From Vreelandella profundi (GTDB lineage Bacteria > Pseudomonadota > Gammaproteobacteria > Pseudomonadales > Halomonadaceae), in the NCBI RefSeq assembly GCF_019722725.1, contig NZ_CP077941.1, positions 3,286,001-3,350,000 of the forward strand: a stretch of DNA of 64,000 nucleotides, read 5' to 3'. The first letter of the stretch is position 1. Each line of letters begins with the position of its first letter. Positions 36,821 through 45,488 of the stretch are shown piece after piece. Both the position numbers and the translations under genes were made by a program. A model generated the notes under the pieces. It was not told the DNA's origin. It ran no database searches and saw only the letters and a list, made by a program, of their open reading frames with translations.

Positions 36821-38443
36821 ATGGATGCACTGGCGCGAAAGCTGGGCCTTAAGACAGATTCCACCATATTTTTCACATCGGCCGGGATCATGATCCTGTT
36901 TTTAGTGGCGCTGTTGATTGCGCCTGACCCCATAGGAGCAGCCTTCGGCGCCGGGCGTGAATGGATCGTTACTAATCTTGGCTGGTTCTTTATTTTAGGG
37001 GTAACAACCTGGGTGGCGTTTCTGCTGTGGGTGGCTTTCAGCCGTTACGGTGCGATCCGCCTAGGCGGCAATGATGCGAAGCCTGCCTATACCAACGCTT
37101 CCTGGTTCGCCATGCTGTTCGCTGGCGGTATCGGCACGGTGCTGATGTTCTGGGGCGTAGCCGAGCCGATTTCCCACTTCGCAACACCTCCGCGCACGGG
37201 TGTCGAACCCTTCTCAGCGACAGCCGCCGCCGATGCCATGAGCTTTTCGATTTATCACCTGGGACTACATACCTGGGCGATTTTCGCCATGCCGGGGCTA
37301 GCGTTCGCATACTTTATCTATCGCTACAACCTGCCAATGCGTTTCAGCTCGGTCTTCTATCCTTTTTTAGGTGAGCGTATTTACGGCCCTATTGGCAAAT
37401 CTCTCGATATCTTTGCCATTCTCGGCACGCTCTTTGGCGTAGCCGTCTCTATCGGCCTGGGCACCCAACAAATCAATGCGGGGCTAACGGAGCTGTGGGG
37501 TGTTCCGGATGCCGTGATAACCAAGGTGCTGATCATCGCTGTGCTCACCACCGTGGCCGTGGGCTCAATCGTGGCGGGGCTGGATTCTGGCGTGAAACTG
37601 CTCTCCAATATCAATATCGGCATGGCCGTTGGTCTGTTGCTGTTTGTGCTTTTTACTGGATCGACCGTTTTTCTTTTGCGTGCCGTGGTCGAAACCTTTG
37701 GTCTCTACATAACCAACCTGCTGCCCATGGCGTTCTGGAATGACACGCTGGCACGGTATTCCAGCGAAGGCGGCGCCTGGGGCTGGCAAGGCAGCTGGAC
37801 GGTCTTCTACTGGGCCTGGACAGTCACCTGGTCACCGTTTATCGGCATCTTCGTGGCGCGGATTTCTCGCGGGCGGACGATCCGCGAGTTCGTTCTCGGC
37901 GTGCTGTTCGCCCCTTCCATCTTCACGCTGATCTGGTTTGCAATCTTCGGCTGGTCGGCGATGGAGATTGACGGTATTGGACCCGAGGCCCGGGCAGCAT
38001 TAGGCGATCAAGCCGGTATCTTGTCAGCAGCCGTCGCCGAAAGCATTCCGCTCGCCATGTTCGCGTTTTTTGATAACTTCCCGGCCGCGACATTGATTAA
38101 AGGCTTAGCAGTGGTGATCGTCGCGATCTTCTTTGCCACCTCATCAGACTCCGCCTCTCTCGTCGTCGATATGCTATGTACCGGCAGTCCAGACCCAGGC
38201 CCCTGGCATCAGCGCGTTTTCTGGGGTGTCTCGGAAGGCATGCTGGCTGCCATGCTGATCGTACTGGCCGGCGATGCCGGGCTGACAGCACTGCAGCAGG
38301 TTATTACCGTTGTCGGCCTACCGATGTTTATTCTAGTATTTATCATGATGTTCTCGCTGTATCGCGGCCTCTCTCAGGAGGATCTCAGCGAAGTACGGGT
38401 AGGCGCACCGCCCAAGCGGGAAGAGTTGAAGCCGCAAGATTAG
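36821..38443 (+). CDS. BCCT-family osmolyte transporter
   Basis: A 540-residue secondary transporter of the betaine/choline/carnitine family. Family motifs include GIGTVLMFWGVAEPISHF, SIYHLGLHTWAIF and the tryptophan-rich WTVFYWAWTVTWSPFIG with the following GRTIREF. Sodium or proton coupled uptake of a quaternary amine is expected. I choose the ATG at 36821, which has GGGAG before it; an in-frame ATG at 36722 would add 33 residues encoded by the tandem repeats (AIKT-type units). The substrate is not predictable. Confidence 0.9.
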   Translation: MDALARKLGLKTDSTIFFTSAGIMILFLVALLIAPDPIGAAFGAGREWIVTNLGWFFILGVTTWVAFLLWVAFSRYGAIRLGGNDAKPAYTNASWFAMLFAGGIGTVLMFWGVAEPISHFATPPRTGVEPFSATAAADAMSFSIYHLGLHTWAIFAMPGLAFAYFIYRYNLPMRFSSVFYPFLGERIYGPIGKSLDIFAILGTLFGVAVSIGLGTQQINAGLTELWGVPDAVITKVLIIAVLTTVAVGSIVAGLDSGVKLLSNINIGMAVGLLLFVLFTGSTVFLLRAVVETFGLYITNLLPMAFWNDTLARYSSEGGAWGWQGSWTVFYWAWTVTWSPFIGIFVARISRGRTIREFVLGVLFAPSIFTLIWFAIFGWSAMEIDGIGPEARAALGDQAGILSAAVAESIPLAMFAFFDNFPAATLIKGLAVVIVAIFFATSSDSASLVVDMLCTGSPDPGPWHQRVFWGVSEGMLAAMLIVLAGDAGLTALQQVITVVGLPMFILVFIMMFSLYRGLSQEDLSEVRVGAPPKREELKPQD

Positions 38444-38454
38444 GAGGCACATAA

Positions 38455-38484
38455 CAGGGGCCTGTGGGCAATCGCAGGCCCCTG
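38455..38484 (+). terminator. Hairpin after the BCCT gene
   Basis: A perfect 10-base GC-rich stem (CAGGGGCCTG / CAGGCCCCTG) with a 10-base loop lies 12 bases after the stop. There is no T run, so it may be a Rho-dependent or weak terminator. Confidence 0.5.
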
Positions 38485-38650
38485 CATTCCCATGGACAGA
38501 CACAATCCACGATAATGAAACAGCGCGTTACAGCGCTGCTAACTTTTCCTGCTATTTAAATCCCATGCCTGTCTTAGACGAGTCACCGCATGCGACCATT
38601 TAGGAGCGGTGGGTTTACAGACCGTGTTCTGGTTGCCGAATAAACCCACT

Positions 38651-39418
38651 TCACTGAATGCTTGGCTGCGCCCTTCGGTATACTGGCACCAAGTACTCGG
38701 CGCTCTCCTCTTCGCCATCAAGCACTCGATAAAGAGGTGGATACTCGCTCGCCGAAGCAAGTTCTAGCAACGTTTTGGCGCCGCTCTCAGTTTCAAAGTG
38801 ATACTCTGCGGCACGGCAGCGCTCACCAATAACCTCGCCGACACCGACATAGCCCGTTTTCATACTGTTGACCCATACACGGTCGCCTTCTGAAAGCATT
38901 GCAAGAGTTTTGGAATACCACGCCGTGCTAGCTCCCACGGCCTATCATCGCCAAATGACGCGTAGAATCCTCCGTTCCAGGGCTCTTTATTGGTTTTTCT
39001 TGCTACCGGTTTAGTCGGCTCGTCGGGGTCGATCATCCAAGCGCGGCTGAGGTAGCGGTTGCCGTTATCCTCAAACGCGCTAAAGAACATGGCATTAATC
39101 GATAGCTGAGCATACTCATTCAGATAGTTGATAATCCGCTCGCTACTGGCATCTAGCTGCGTGGCAGCCACCACCATCTGATGACTTTCATTGAGCGTGA
39201 CACCGTCTAGCGAGAGACCGAACTTGGCCTCTAAAGCTTCACCTAATGTGTCATGAGTGCGTGAATAGCGTTCAGCGAATTGCTGGTAAATATCGATCAG
39301 CTGATAGTCGGCTAGCGTCACTATCCAAGAAGCGTAGTCGATAGACTGAGCCACCACATTATCTTCGAAGAAAGCGCGGACGAAGATGACTAGGCTTTCC
39401 TCTTCTGAGCGGCGGAGT
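38651..39418 (-). pseudogene. Broken nuclease-like gene (restriction-type C-terminus)
   Basis: Two minus-strand frames belong to one protein. The N-terminal part ends in KEPWNGGFYASFGDDRPWE and then the frame changes near 38930 to continue as AWYSKTLAMLSEGDRVWVN and TGYVGVGEVIG, a C-terminal segment I associate with uncharacterised nuclease-like proteins. The N-terminus is also cut: in-frame sequence begins after a stop near 39420. The frameshift and truncation indicate a decayed gene. Family assignment is tentative. Confidence 0.6.
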
Positions 39419-39539
39419 GATCAGCCTAGAGAACACAGAGTTTGGTCGCTTATGCCGGATCACCAAGCTACGTGACTCGGACTTTAAAGAACAGCAACAT
39501 TTCCATCAACTTAACAAGCAGGGCGACGTCACCCCATTC

Positions 39540-40409
39540 TCAGTAGCATCCGGGTTTAGAGTCTGAAGTTACTTTATCGTTTTTTAACGCCAGTTGCTCT
39601 GCATAGGCGGAAGGCGTTAACCCTCCAAGTCCTTTCTTCGGCCGCTCCTCGTTGTATTCCCGTCGCCACGCCTCGATGACGACCCTGGCGTGATGTAGGC
39701 TGGTGAACCAGTGCTCGTTGAGACATTCATCCCGAAAACGCCCGTTAAACGATTCGATGTAGGCGTTTTGATTGGGTTGTCCAGGTTCGATTAAAAACAG
39801 TGCAACGCCACGTAGATGCGCCCATAACAGCATGGCCCGCCCACAGAATTCCTTTCCATTGTCCGTACGAATGGCGCTAGGTAGGCCGCGTTGTAAAGCC
39901 AGATGATCCAGCATCCGTGTTAAAAACAGACCACCAATGGCACGTTCAGGCACGATAGCCACGGCTTCATGCGTAGCGTCGTCGACAACGGTGAGGTTCT
40001 TAATGACGCGGCCTTCCGCTGTACGGTCAAACACAAAATCCATTGACCAGACCTGATTGGCAGCATTAGGGCGGCTCAGTGGCTTACGCTCAGACATGGG
40101 AACCTTCTTGCGCTTGCGCCGTTTTATCTGCAATCGAGCCGCGGCATAGAGGCGCTCGACGCGCTTATGATTGACCCGTTCACCGGCTTGACGCAGCTTC
40201 AGATAGATCATGCCAGCGCCATAACGACGATGCCGATGGGCCAAGCTAACAATGCGTTCACGCAGTGCCTCATTGCGATCAGGGGCCGCTTGATAGCGCA
40301 ACGCGCTGGCACTCATACAGATGACACAGAGCGCACGGCGCTCACTCAGGCCACGCGAGACCATGAAGCGCACCATCTCGCGGCGTGCAGGCGCGCTCAC
40401 CACTTTTTT
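39540..40409 (-). CDS. IS3-family transposase OrfB, DDE integrase domain (copy 1)
   Basis: About 290 residues in the -1 frame relative to orfA, entered at the slippery A-run at 40404-40409. The integrase core shows WSMDFVFD (first D), IRTDNGKEF (second D) and YIESFNGRFRDECL (E), then the family-typical YNEERPKKGLGGLTPSAYA. The frame is intact, so this copy is probably active. A longer frame up to 40679 is only the upstream shadow. Confidence 0.92.
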   Translation of the reverse strand, partial: KKVVSAPARREMVRFMVSRGLSERRALCVICMSASALRYQAAPDRNEALRERIVSLAHRHRRYGAGMIYLKLRQAGERVNHKRVERLYAAARLQIKRRKRKKVPMSERKPLSRPNAANQVWSMDFVFDRTAEGRVIKNLTVVDDATHEAVAIVPERAIGGLFLTRMLDHLALQRGLPSAIRTDNGKEFCGRAMLLWAHLRGVALFLIEPGQPNQNAYIESFNGRFRDECLNEHWFTSLHHARVVIEAWRREYNEERPKKGLGGLTPSAYAEQLALKNDKVTSDSKPGCY

Positions 40410-40666
40410 CTCAGCGCCTCGCGAGTGACCTCCATCTCCAGTAGCGATTCGGCGAGTAGCTTCTTTAATCGCGTATTTTCGGTTTCGAGTTCTTTGAGTC
40501 GCTTGGCGTCCGGTACGCTCATTCCGCCGAACTTGCTGCGCCAAAGATAATAGCTGGCTTCTGAGAAACCGTGCCGACGGCACAGCTCCTTGATGGGCAG
40601 TCCCGCTTCGGCTTCGCCCAGGAAACCAATGATCTGTTCTTCGCTGAAACGCTTCTTCATGTCCAA
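40397..40666 (-). CDS. IS3-family transposase OrfA (copy 1)
   Basis: An 89-residue helix-turn-helix protein (FSEEQIIGFLGEAEAGLPIKEL, then HGFSEASYYLWRSKFGG) ending in a leucine-zipper-like helix (LKELETENTRLKKLLAE). It binds the IS ends and regulates transposition. Its last codons lie in an A6-G run where ribosomes can shift to the orfB frame. Confidence 0.92.
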   Translation of the reverse strand: MDMKKRFSEEQIIGFLGEAEAGLPIKELCRRHGFSEASYYLWRSKFGGMSVPDAKRLKELETENTRLKKLLAESLLEMEVTREALRKKW

Positions 40667-40795
40667 TCTCCTTACGCATAGGATCGGACTCTAAAGTGTA
40701 GCGCTACTCAATCAGGGGGGGACGTCGAGCTCTTCCCACTTTATCCCGATTCACACCGACCATTGCCCATCATCACCATCAAGGTGGACACATAG

Positions 40796-41598
40796 CGTGA
40801 TTTTAACATGTCCGGTTTTCGGACCATTTTGACCTTTGGCGGCAGTGCCTTACCTGTGCTTCACATCCTATTATGATTACCTTTGGCGATTGCACTCGCT
40901 TTCCCAGTTTAGCATCACGATAAAATTCCAAAATGCCCGTACAGGCTAATCATCGGAGGATATGTCATCCACTTATCACCGTGAACTCTCAATTGAGATT
41001 CAGACTTTCTGACACCCGTGAATGCGATTACTAAGACAAAAAGTTTCCCAATAGTGAGTGCCTTATCAACCAAGGTAAGTGCAACTTTCTTTCGTACCCA
41101 AGGCGTACCTGTAAGTACTTGATGCTGGATATTCTGCTCTGCCTGTTCGAAGGCCACCAAGAGTTGAGTCGTGGGAATATATAACCACGATAAGAGGGGT
41201 TAGCAGAAAATATACCCCATTATCCAATTAAGCTATGGAATGGTGTGATACAAAGTCGAGAAGCGAAAGATATTCGTATTAGTGAACAGCTGCATATCGA
41301 GCGTGAGCACCTCGGTTTTTCACTAGATTAGCGGATCAATATCCCTGGAGAATTTTAGGTATTTTTTCGGAAGCCACCGACTCTTTTAGCCAACACGCTG
41401 TTATCCCGATCAATGAATGCGACAAGACTATGCTAGTGGGTGGATGCATTCTAAGTGCAACACTACTTAATGGTTGGCGGCTGGACTTTCTTAATGCTTT
41501 GCCATTAAGAAAGTCCAGCACTTCAATTAGGCACCTAAAGTGCTCCCCGCCCAATGTGTAACATTGGACGGGGTAAGTGCCAGAAGCACTATTAACTT
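40796..41598. other. Degenerate region without a recognised gene
   Basis: No convincing coding region is seen. A 81-codon minus frame (40915-41160) has no match I recognise. The right part holds two strong inverted repeats (41480-41519 and about 41539-41567). Confidence 0.4.
41480..41519. repeat. 17-bp perfect inverted repeat with 6-base loop
   Basis: GCTGGACTTTCTTAATG, loop CTTTGC, then its exact complement. On either strand this gives a stem without a following T run. A second stem, CCCCGCCCAATGT with ACATTGGACGGGG and loop GTA (one mismatch), lies 20 bases to the right. The function is unknown; ends of a mobile element are possible. Confidence 0.8.
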
Positions 41599-42663
41599 TT
41601 ATTGACCAAACGCTCCATGTTTAGCGCAATTGACAATACCAAAATCAAACCTTCTTTTAACAACGACATACCTATTACGGCGAAGTAAAAATACACCAGC
41701 ATGATCGAACCTGAGAGCAGTTACTCTCCCATATTTGGTAACCGCTGCCTCGATGTTGATGACACGGTTGGTGCCTGGCGACGCGCCTTGTAGATGCTCT
41801 AGACGACCTTCAACCCATTTGACCGGAGCGCCAACCTTGCGCGCAGCCAGTCCCATCATTACCACATAAGTGAAAACCCCCTGCTTGATGCCAAAACTGC
41901 CACCGGAGTCCGGTGGTGTACGCAAGCGTAAGCAGTTAGATGAAACTTTCAATGCACGCGCCATCACCGAATGCAGCGCGAATGGCCCTTGGAAGTTAGA
42001 GGTAACGTCATTGGTGGAAGAGGCTGGATAAAACTGGGCGAGTACGACGTAACATTCGATCGGCATGCAAGAACTACAGGGATACTGAACCTTGAGCGAT
42101 ACGCGGCGAACAGCCTCTTCAAAGGCCTTCTCAGGATTGCCATAGCTAAAATGTCGATCATTTACGACATTTCCCCTAGTTTAATCATGAAGGACAGCTG
42201 CAGCTTCCCCAAGCGCGTCTTCTGGATCGATCACGACGAGCAATATTTCATAATCGACACGGACAGCATCCAATGCATCTTCGGCAAAGTAGCGACTCTC
42301 GGCAATCACGACAGCGACAGGTTCACCGACGTAGCGCACTTTATCGACCGCCACACACCAATGCTCCATGGGCTGACGTACACCAACAGCAAATGGAGCC
42401 TCCCAGCGCTTGACATATTCCCCTTTCAACACGCCGTGCACACCAGGCATGTCTAGAGCTTGGGGTAGGTTGACCGAAGTAAGCCGTGCATGGGCATGCG
42501 GTGAGCGCAACACTGCAGCATGCAAGGTACCCGGAGGTGTAGCGAGATCACCACCATAGCGTCCAAGCCCCCTCAGCAGGGCTTCGTCTTCGACGCGAGC
42601 TTGGCTCTTGCCAATAAAGTTGCTGTGCTTACTATTAAGTCCGGTTGGCTCAAGCGCGGTCAT
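41599..42663 (-). pseudogene. Remnant of a molybdenum hydroxylase large subunit (HmfA/CoxL-like)
   Basis: The minus strand encodes the N-terminal ~280 residues of a protein clearly homologous to the intact large subunit at 45489-48464, in inverted orientation. A good start exists (ATG 42663 after GGAGGAG). A single in-frame TAA at 42181-42183 replaces the expected sequence, and homology continues in the same frame (ECYVVLAQ, RTPPDSGGSFGIKQGVF, KVGAPVKWVE) until it breaks off near 41680. About two thirds of residues match by eye, so this is a diverged relative, not a recent copy. Confidence 0.85.
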
Positions 42664-43064
42664 GCTCTCCTCCTTGGTGGCGTCATGAAGGCCGACCACC
42701 TGTAAGGGAGTCTAAGGAGCACACGTGGGGAAGCCTTGCCTCACAAAATGAGAACCTCCCGAATTGTACTGAGATTTTCCCGAGAGTCTGATCCGTGCAA
42801 TAGCCCCCAGACACAACGCGCCGCGACAGGGTGGTTCAACACATTAATAGAAGGCAATTGACCTTCACTGCGCTCAGCGAGCACTGCCGTCTGGCAGGCG
42901 TGCGAATCGAAGAAGGCTGTCGAGGGTTGCTAAGATAGTTTTGGAAACTGTTTCACACCTAGGGTGCGAACCGCTGAAAAATATGACATTTCCAGATGAA
43001 AGCTAAGCATATCGTCTTCGCTTGCATCGATGCCTGATTCTTACTGAGTCGGGTTAACAATGCT
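42664..43064. other. Intergenic region, nothing recognised
   Basis: About 400 bases upstream of the dead large-subunit gene. It may hold that gene's former promoter. No coding frame or repeat was found. Confidence 0.4.
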
Positions 43065-43300
43065 TTTCAAAACCTGCCTCGAAGCTTGTTCAGACAGAAC
43101 AGCGAGCATCCCAGCAGCGTAAGGCATAATGAATATCAACACGACGCTGATAGAGTATCGCCATCGTCTCACTCAACCTAGCCAGACAAAGGTTCTCTCG
43201 ACAAGCCAGCGATGGCGTCCGAGTCGTTGATCACCCTCTATGCCCCGGCGAGCGATGCGAGGCTGGATGCCGCGAGCCTGATATGACCGGCGGCAGCGAG
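43065..43300 (-). pseudogene. IS5-family transposase C-terminal remnant
   Basis: The minus strand encodes QARGIQPRIARRGIEGD, then RLGRHRWLVERTFVWL, the characteristic C-terminal catalytic part of IS5-family DDE transposases, followed by an in-frame TGA and further recognisable but altered residues. No N-terminal half or IS ends are visible. It is a dead fragment. Confidence 0.75.
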
Positions 43301-43418
43301 AACGCTCTGGTCGGCCCCATGAAACTGCTGAACACTATCGAGCATCGAGCAGAGCCATCAAAAGCAAACTGTCATGCATGTTGACCCTCGACAGTAGGAT
43401 GGCCAACGGAACATGCGT

Positions 43419-43841
43419 TTACCATTTATTGATAACGGCCATGGTCAACCTAGAAACGCAAACCAACCTTTCATCGTTATTTTTGATATGTATTTCCCAT
43501 ATCTGAGTAGATCCGCCGATATGTAGCGGCCTCGCTGTTCCATAGACCCAGCCAGACTGCATTGGCCTCACATGGTTCGCATTAATCTCCTGGCCAACGG
43601 CGATCTTGCTGCAGTCTTTCAGACAGAAGTTAGCAGCTATACTACCTAGGGTTTCAGCAAGTACTACCGATGCACCACCATGCAGTATGCCGGCAGGCTG
43701 AATGGTTCTTGCATCTACTGGCATCCTTCCACTAAGAGAATCATCCCCAATTTTAGTGAACTCAATTCCGAGATGACTTATTAGGGTCTCCTTTGCACTC
43801 AAGCCAAGCTCATCAAGAGTTATCTGTTTTTGCCAAATCAT
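43419..43841 (-). CDS. Hotdog-fold acyl-CoA thioesterase (PaaI/YdiI type)
   Basis: A 140-residue hotdog thioesterase with QPAGILHGGASVVLAETLGS, the family helix and catalytic acidic residue, then AVGQEINANHVRP. These enzymes hydrolyse aromatic or acyl-CoA thioesters. Intact by length and start. It lies near the furoyl-CoA-type gene block but on the opposite strand, so it could help by rescuing CoA from dead-end thioesters; this is inference from position. Confidence 0.8.
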   Translation of the reverse strand: MIWQKQITLDELGLSAKETLISHLGIEFTKIGDDSLSGRMPVDARTIQPAGILHGGASVVLAETLGSIAANFCLKDCSKIAVGQEINANHVRPMQSGWVYGTARPLHIGGSTQIWEIHIKNNDERLVCVSRLTMAVINKW

Positions 43842-44394
43842 AATTCATACCCTGTTATGATAACCAATCACACGATTAATAAAAAACCGCAGATACAAGC
43901 GTTGCTATACTATTAGAAAGAATCTACGTCTTTCCTGAACCGTTGAACAACAGCTCCTCCCTAGCCGGCTATCAGCCCATACATGTTCAAGCCCCATTAA
44001 CTTAAGCCAGTTTGGCTTATTAGTGAAGTCGAGCAGCCCTCTTATTAAGCGGCATGCTTGCGAGGATGTAGAGCCGAAGGAGCAATATTCAGGCGCTTTC
44101 GCTATCGAAACCTTCTTATTAGTGAGGAGCACCCAAAGGTATAGCGATTCCTCACGGGAGCGTTGCCGCCGGACTGGTATCGCCAAAGCGTCGTCGAACC
44201 AAGTCCTTCCCATGCGGTCAACATGGACTTCACCTCGCAGCTGTACGAGCGCCTATTCAGCCCCGGCGGATTATTCATACGGAGCCTACCCGGAAGGCTG
44301 GAAGTGCCAAATGATCTTTTCAGTAAGCCTCTATTAATATCCGTAACCATGTTTGCATTACCCTCTCTATGGTCGAGTCCTGTCAAAAAAGGAA
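43842..44394. other. Degenerate region, nothing recognised
   Basis: Overlapping frames occur on both strands (to about 100 codons), but none shows a recognisable family or good start. It looks like decayed mobile DNA joined to the antitoxin remnant that follows. Confidence 0.35.
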
Positions 44395-44639
44395 ACCTGC
44401 ATCGCTTGTACAAGCGTAAGGCCCTGGGCCGTGCTCAGAGCGAGGAAGTGCTGGATACACTGAAGCTATATGTCGAAGCCGGAAAGGTCTTAGGTGATCG
44501 TGATAGCGCCCAGGAGTGGCTTCACAGCGAGGTTCGAGCGCTGAATGGGTCTCAGCCCATCGATATTTTCGAGACCTTCGCTGGCCGCGAAATGGTGAGG
44601 GATGTACTGGGCAAGATTGAGCTCGGGGAGTTCAGCTAA
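44395..44639 (+). pseudogene. Xre/MbcA/ParS-type antitoxin, C-terminal remnant
   Basis: The end of this plus-strand frame is the toxin-binding domain of Xre/ParS antitoxins (RES-Xre systems): AQEWLHSEVRALNGSQPID followed by FETFAGREMVRDVLGKIELG. The N-terminal helix-turn-helix is replaced by unrelated sequence (from about 44163), and no RES-domain toxin gene follows. It is therefore a dead antitoxin fragment. Confidence 0.7.
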
Positions 44640-45488
44640 TAATATTTTGGATGCGGGGAGGCAATCATCTCGCAAAGCCACATAAATGCCCTTAGCACTT
44701 ACCAACACTAAGGATACCCGAGTCAAGTTATATCGAATCACCTAAGTACGCTATTCGACCACCCTTTCTGGCCAGGGCGGAAGCTGCCGAGACGGTGGAC
44801 GCTGGAACAAAACCGGCCATTCTTTACTGTATTTCGGCCTGTTAGCTGCGACCGTCATGCTCGAAATGGGGAACTACACCTCGAATCCCCGGCGGCGTTG
44901 CCAAAATCATGCACATCACCGCGCCAAGTAATGACTTCTTCAGGCTACCGCCCTCGGTGAACACCACGAATAAAGCCCATCGTGAACGTAAGCATGGCCA
45001 CCAAAGTGATGGGCAAAAAAATCCAGCAGCCCATGCCAGAAGTTGGGGTCCCTGCCACTCATAGGGCGTTTCTCTTTTCGTCTTGGGTTCATAGCGCACC
45101 TCTCGGGCGGGCTTCGTCAGTTAGTCGATGGAAATACCGCCAGCCGCTTCATAAACACTCAGCAGCTCATCTGTCGCCAGCTCCCGCTGACCATAGCCAG
45201 CATCTGGGACGCTTGCCCAGATGCGCCGACACGTATGAGTCGCTTCTTTGATGCGGCCATAATGGATTAGGGAAAATGCCTTGCATTAGCGTATTAGTTG
45301 AATAGCTCCTAGACTCAGTATTGAGACTGACTATTGCTGAGGAAGGCCACTACACTCACCGTACTATAAGACTCCAGGGCAAATAACCAGACTCTAAGGC
45401 ATGAATGCATATTTCCGGGCAAAGCGTCGCGCCGGGTAATTGGCGAGAATTAGCTTTGAATGTTCGTGCATAAAAACAAGAGCTCGCC
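44640..45488. other. Region upstream of the hydroxylase operon, with phage debris
   Basis: Apart from the holin remnant, no gene is recognised in these 850 bases. The last ~200 bases should contain the promoter of the downstream operon. A short minus frame near 45110-45260 may be another phage fragment. Confidence 0.4.
44845..45099 (-). pseudogene. Phage holin remnant with frameshifts
   Basis: Three minus-strand frames in turn give a small phage holin: GRDPNFWHGLLDF, then LPITLVAMLTFTMGFIR, then FTEGGSLKKSLLGAVMCM. The first frame change occurs at a run of seven A residues (about 45010-45016), the second near 44965. A single prophage lysis gene among IS debris suggests a mostly deleted prophage. 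Confidence 0.65.

Larger units (their letters stand above)
39523..40727 (-). mobile_element. IS3-family element (IS407-type), copy 1
   Basis: About 1,205 bp. Ends are GCGACGTCACCCC on the left and GGGGGGACGTCG on the right, giving imperfect terminal inverted repeats that share GACGTC and a later TTTAGAGTC. It carries orfA and orfB joined by a frameshift window. A copy indistinguishable over the aligned ORFs and ends lies at 60577-61781 in the same orientation. No target duplication is evident at this copy. Confidence 0.9.
39417..40795 (+). pseudogene. Small unknown ORF split by IS copy 1
   Basis: A plus-strand frame 39390-39522 (possible GTG start at 39417) and a frame 40728-40795 ending in TAG lie on the two sides of the IS. 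Removing 39523-40727 joins them in phase (HFHQLNKQ followed by ELFPLYPDSHRPL). This suggests that the IS inserted into one ORF of about 60 codons and that sequence on both sides was once contiguous. I do not recognise the protein. Confidence 0.45.

Noticed and set aside
40915..41160. 81-codon minus-strand frame right of IS copy 1
   Set aside because: No start signal or family resemblance; treated as part of the degenerate region.
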